Source: Aulostomus chinensis (lineage: Eukaryota > Chordata > Actinopteri > Syngnathiformes > Aulostomidae). From it: a stretch of DNA of 64,000 nt. The DNA lies in contig JBBMOA010000002.1 of assembly GCA_037954235.1 (NCBI GenBank), forward strand, positions 17,858,009 to 17,922,008, in the 5' to 3' direction. Numbering within the stretch: the stretch's first letter is position 1; each line of letters begins with the position of its first letter. The position numbers were made by a program, and so were the translations under genes. Below, piece by piece: positions 60,563 through 64,000 of the stretch. Below the pieces are notes generated by a model, which was not told where the DNA came from, ran no database searches, and was given only the letters and a program-made list of their open reading frames with translations.

Positions 60563-63337
60563 TGTGTCTGTGTGTGTGTGTCTGTGTGTGTGTGTGTGTG
60601 TCTGTGTTTGTGTGTGCTCATTCTTACTGACACATTGCGGGTTAGTTAAGGTAGTAATGCCAACTTTAAGATATTGATTGAAACCAATGTAATGTTCTCC
60701 TGATTTTAATCTTTTTCCTTCTGCAGGTGAGCTTCCAACTGGCTAATGTTATGGACCTGTACACCACCAGTCTGGCTCTGGCTGGCATCGACCCTCCTGA
60801 TGACAGAATCCTGGATGGACTGGACCTGACACCAGTCCTGTTAAACCAGTCCCACACACTAGAAAACAGGTTAGCTTTTGTTCCTCTACCTGATACCAGT
60901 TCTGATACCTAAACCGTGTATCCGCTTATACTGGTGAGGTAAAAATGCATATAAAGTATTTGTTTATCAAGTGTATATCACAAGCATTCCCTCTATGTTA
61001 GATGACCTGGCTCAGGATGAAAGCCTTTGTAAAACCGAAGCTACGGAACTTTGTTTAAGCACCTACATGGACATCCACCCCTCAAAACTGCTCACCCTGG
61101 GCAAGACAAGGGTGTGGTTTCGCTTGAGTACAGCGAGACTGTTGGTTCTAAACAACAATGGTGGCTTCTGAACAGGTTAGCATAGATGCTAATGTAGCAC
61201 TGGTTCTATCAGAACTGGAGAGTATTTCATCTATGAGACAAGAGCCACACTGAAGGCTTACTTATTGTTCTTTTACCAACTATATCGTCCGTGTGAGTTT
61301 GCCGAAGTGGTTGTTAGCCTTAGATAGATGGTGATGGACAGATGTTTCATCCAATCACCTGCAGAGTCTTTCCTGAAAGTGTCTGACCTTTTTCAAACAG
61401 TTTCTAGGGAGGATTCCCCCGATGGTTCAGTACAGCTCACTATCTTGCTGGTCAGGTTGATACTGTAACAGTAACATTTTATTCGGTGAGATCATCTAAA
61501 TGTTAGGGATTGCTGATATTTTTCTGGCTTTGTCCAACTTATGTTATATTCTAGTATTTTGTTTGCTCAAAAGCAGTCATTGCCAGTGGAAGCACAGCAA
61601 AACTTCCTGTGTAGGCAGCAAAGAAGAAAAGATTTCCTGTTTAATAATAATAATAAGAAGAAGAATACATTTTATTTATAAGGCGCCTTTCAAGGCACTC
61701 AAGGTCGCCGTACAACAGTTTAAAAAAACAATAAAACATGCACAATTTAAAAGAACAACAACAGAAGTCTCTAGCAGAGCACAGAAGAGGGCATTCAGCC
61801 ATACACCTGTCTAAAAAGGTGAGTTTTGAGAAGTTTTTTGAAGGTATCAATGGAGTCAGTGTTTCTGATGTCAGGAGGGAGGGAGTTCCAGAGGCGAGGG
61901 GCAGAGCAACTGAAGGCTCTAGCCCCCATGGAGGTCAGACGGAAGGAGGGGACGTTGAGGCTGATGGAGGAGGAAGACCTGAGAGACCGGGTGGGAATGT
62001 TGGTGTGGAGAAGGTCTGACAGGTATGAAGGGGCGAGGTTATGGATGGTTTTGAATGTATGGAGGAGGATCTTGTAGTCAATCCGGTGTTTAATTGGAAG
62101 CCAGTGGAGTTGATGTAGAACGGGGGTGATGTGACTGATGACAGGGGTTCTGGTGATGATTTGGGCAGTTGCGTTCTGGACCAATTGAAGCTTATGGAGG
62201 AGTTTGTGTGGGAGACCAAAAAGAAGTGAGTTACAATAATCCAGACGGGAGGTGACGAGAGAGTGGACCAGGATTGCAGCGCTGTTGGGAGTGAGAGATG
62301 GGCGGAGACGGTTGATATTCCGGAGGTGGAAGTAGGCGGACCGGATGGTGTTGTTGATGTGGGTATGGAATGATAAGGTGGAGTCGAGGACGACACCCAG
62401 ACTCTTAACCTGAGGGGAAGGGGAAACGGAGGTGTTGTCAATGGTGAGGGTGAAACTGGGATGCTTGTTGAGTGTGGATTTGGAGGAAATGAGGACTACT
62501 TCTGTTTTATCACTGTTAAGTTTGAGGAAGTTTGAGGTGAACCAGGATTTGATTTCCTGTAAACAGGCACAGAGGGAGGAGGGTGGGAGGGTGGAAGAGG
62601 GTTTGGAGGAAACGTAGAGCTGGGAGTCGTCCGCGTAACAGTGAAAGTAGATGTTACGCTTACGGAATATCAGTCCAAGTGGGAGGAGGTATATGATGAA
62701 AAGGATAGGGCCAAGGACAGAGCCCTGGGGAACACCAGAGGAGAGGGGGGAGGGATCGGATGTGAAAGATTTTAACTGAATGAATTGAGTGCGGCCAGAG
62801 AGATATGAGCGGAACCAGTCCAGGGGTATGTCTGATAGTCCAATGGTCGAGGAGGATGGAGTGAGAAATGGTGTCAAAAGCCGCGCTCAGATCGAGAAGG
62901 ATTAGAATGGATAATAGTCCGGAGTCAGCTGCCAACAGAAGGTCATTATTAGGTTTATAATAGATCTCAGAGATATATTGGGCTAATAGATTGTGGTGTC
63001 AGACATGAAGCTAAAGCAGATTCTAAATTTTGACCCAGTGTTGGAGGCAGTTCTGATATTCGTCCCAGAATGGAAACAAGAGAACACATAACCTACTCCA
63101 GCTGTTTTGGGAATTAAGATTTGGCATTGAGGTCGCCTGGGTTGATGACTTTATTATGACTTTATTTTGGGACCAAGGAACCATTTACCTGAATAGTAAG
63201 AATTATGATCCCTGTTCATTGCTCATCTCGACAGGCCAATCTTCTACTACCGCGGGAACGAGTTGATGGCAGTGAGGCTGGGACAATACAAGGCTCACTA
63301 CTGGACCTGGAGCAACTCCTGGGATGAGTTTAAAAAG
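52754..63337 (+). CDS. galns: GALNS, N-acetylgalactosamine-6-sulfatase (3' end outside window)
   Basis: Lysosomal sulfatase removing 6-sulfate from N-acetylgalactosamine in chondroitin sulfate and galactose in keratan sulfate; its loss causes Morquio A disease in humans. Exons: 52754-52861, 53048-53171, 54173-54247, 54368-54470, 55069-55212, 55877-55943, 57112-57239, 57323-57462, 57540-57643, 60727-60869, 63235-63337. These are in phase for 413 residues; about 110 C-terminal residues are missing. Signal peptide about 1-18. Active site intact: D35/D36, CSPSR with formylglycine C75 and R79, K136/H138 (GKWHLG), H233 (DATHAPVY), D285/N286 (SDNGAA), K307. N-glycosylation motifs NNS and NLT are present. 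Intron 7 (83 bp) and intron 8 (77 bp) are very short; the exon 8 acceptor lacks a good pyrimidine tract. Confidence 0.94.
54726..54990 (+). mobile_element. tRNA-like SINE in GALNS intron 4
   Basis: Head GGCGGCACGGTGGTGCAGTG with A-box TGGTGCAGTGG (54738-54748) and a degenerate B-box GTGTGCGAGCCCC (54780-54792). The conserved body follows (TTTCTGTGTGAGTCTCCATG, CTTCCTCCCACAGTCC, TCTAAATTGACCGTAGGTGT), ending near TGTGATGGACTGG. This is a very abundant fish SINE-type family, sense to GALNS. It is truncated before the usual GATGGATGG tail, and the right end is approximate. Confidence 0.65.
56465..56560. mobile_element. Possible old DNA-transposon remnant (TATCGGCCCGATAC motif)
   Basis: GGTATCAGTATCGGCCCGATAC followed by a TAAATCACTGAATTGTATACTGG-like stretch resembles a widespread degenerate fish repeat that I recall as hAT-like. 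Only about 100 bp is recognisable, in GALNS intron 6. Confidence 0.3.
59714..59766. repeat. (TG)n-(GA)n compound microsatellite
   Basis: TG array 59714-59738 runs directly into a GA array 59738-59766, in GALNS intron 9. Confidence 0.95.
60492..60615. repeat. (TG)n with TGTC interruptions
   Basis: A 124 bp TG array with scattered C substitutions, ending 111 bp before the exon 10 acceptor of GALNS. Confidence 0.95.
61030..61640 (+). mobile_element. Internally deleted fish repeat with RecQ-helicase-like leader
   Basis: An ATG at 61158 opens a 31-codon frame starting MVASEQVSIDANVALVLSEL and stopping at 61251-61253. From memory this matches the start of a multi-copy fish repeat whose intact copies go on to encode a RecQ-like helicase. 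Here the body after RQE is lost. The sequence resumes with tail-like blocks (GATGGTGATGGACAGATGTTTCATCC, about 61328; TTATTCGGTGAGATCATCTAAATG, about 61478). The left border is uncertain, and the right border meets the LINE 3' end. The assignment rests on recall, not a search. Confidence 0.4.
61642..62960 (-). mobile_element. 5'-truncated LINE (L2/Rex1/CR1-like) in GALNS intron 10, antisense
   Basis: The minus strand encodes the C-terminal part of a non-LTR reverse transcriptase. A long open frame of 360 codons (62877 down to 61795) carries GVPQGSVLGPILF, the catalytic YADDSQLY block, NFLKLNSDKTEVVLIS, LGVVLDSTLSFHTH, SRLDYCNSLLFGLP, HWLPIKHRIDYKILL and a closing FSCSAPRLWNSLPPDIRN. Upstream, AADSGLLSILILLDLSAAFDT lies in another frame, so there is a frameshift near 62850. 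The 3' end is the typical CTTGAAAGGCGCCTTATAAA stem-like block followed by a TTC/TTA trinucleotide tail at plus 61642-61668. Missing its 5' half, so not autonomous. Confidence 0.85.
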
Positions 63338-64000
63338 GTGAGTCTAGCTATTGAAGCAGAAACCCTGTTCAAAACATCCCAGTTGTTCATTAACTACGTC
63401 TTTGTCTCTCTTAATCTCACTCAAGCACACAAACACTTTCACTGCTGGTGTTATCTTGAAAATGGCTCATCAGTTGACTGCTGTGTACATCAGAGCATAA
63501 TGAATATTAATGAAGGGCCCCCAAATCAGCAAACTTGCATCATTCATCAGCCCGTTGACTTGTTTGTTCTAACTCCAGTGGAGAATTTCTTCCTTTCTAT
63601 TTACATACCCACATTTCTTGCTGTAGACTCGTTTCTTTTGGCATCACAGAGCTGAAAAGAAACCAAAAAAAAGACAAGCCGAAGCAGGCAGCATCTCTCA
63701 ACAGCAGTTATATCAACTCTGCAATGATTACATCAGGAGAAATGTGAAATCTGACTCTGAAGAAGCAGGATTGTAAAGTCCTTCTTTTTCTCCTCTGTCC
63801 ATAAAAAAATGTCCTTCTCTCCTCCTGCCGTGGCTCTGCCTCTCCTGCGATTCGGTTTGTTTTATGCCCCATCGGTCGCTTAAATTGCTCTCTCCTTCAG
63901 GGCCGCTGAATCAATAGCAGCCTCCTTTATCATCTCATGTGAACTGAAGTGGAACTTCACAAATAATTGTGTCTGATTGCCTGCGAGTTGCCTATTGATT
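63338..64000 (+). other. GALNS intron 11 (start)
   Basis: From the donor AAAAAG|GTGAGT to the window edge I see no further GALNS exon; the expected next residues (family block around GIDFCPG) are absent. No recognised repeat. Confidence 0.7.

Larger units (their letters stand above)
57644..60726 (+). other. GALNS intron 9, low-complexity rich
   Basis: About 3.1 kb with no exon seen. It contains G runs at 58424-58436, 59219-59229 and about 59240-59252, plus the TG/GA and TG arrays listed separately. Confidence 0.7.

Noticed and set aside
61795..62877. The 360-codon minus-strand frame as a host gene
   Set aside because: Its motifs are those of a LINE reverse transcriptase, and it ends in the LINE 3' stem and trinucleotide tail.

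Overview
The window is nuclear DNA of a ray-finned fish, probably a percomorph. The evidence is split vertebrate genes with short GT-AG introns, very many (CA)n/(TG)n/(CT)n microsatellites, and degenerate copies of typical fish retroposons. Four protein-coding genes are supported. All exon borders below were worked out by hand from splice signals, reading phase and remembered vertebrate protein families; no database search was possible.

Layout. 1-12.2 kb: no certain gene; it holds microsatellites, a SINE fragment (6.1 kb), a decayed antisense LINE (7.1-9.2 kb) and one possible distal first coding exon of CBFA2T3 (3698-3902). 12.2-13.8 kb: CpG-richer promoter-like DNA with a GA/G tract and a probable 5' non-coding exon ending in a strong donor. 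13.8-27.9 kb: a large first intron. 27.9-40.5 kb: ten coding exons of the ETO/MTG corepressor CBFA2T3 (MTG16), then a probable 3' UTR of about 4.9 kb. 46.8-50.5 kb: six exons of PABPN1L. 50.9-52.3 kb (minus strand): five exons of TRAPPC2L, one intron of which has U12-type signals. 52.75-63.3 kb: the first eleven coding exons of the lysosomal sulfatase GALNS; the remaining 3' exons lie beyond the window. GALNS introns hold a tRNA-like SINE, a 5'-truncated antisense LINE and a fragment that resembles the start of a fish repeat encoding a RecQ-like helicase.

The order CBFA2T3-PABPN1L-TRAPPC2L-GALNS matches human 16q24.3, which independently supports the CBFA2T3 call over its paralogs RUNX1T1 and CBFA2T2. 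PABPN1L and TRAPPC2L converge tail to tail with poly(A) signals about 50 bp apart. TRAPPC2L and GALNS diverge from a 483 bp shared promoter region. The genes do not form one pathway: they are a transcriptional corepressor, an embryonic poly(A)-binding protein, a TRAPP trafficking subunit and a keratan/chondroitin-sulfate-degrading enzyme.

I found no new multi-gene system. The most useful second-look items are the U12-type intron, the phase-compatible distal exon, the two in-phase donors of CBFA2T3 exon 7, the start-adjacent uORFs of PABPN1L and GALNS, and the nested mobile elements in GALNS intron 10.
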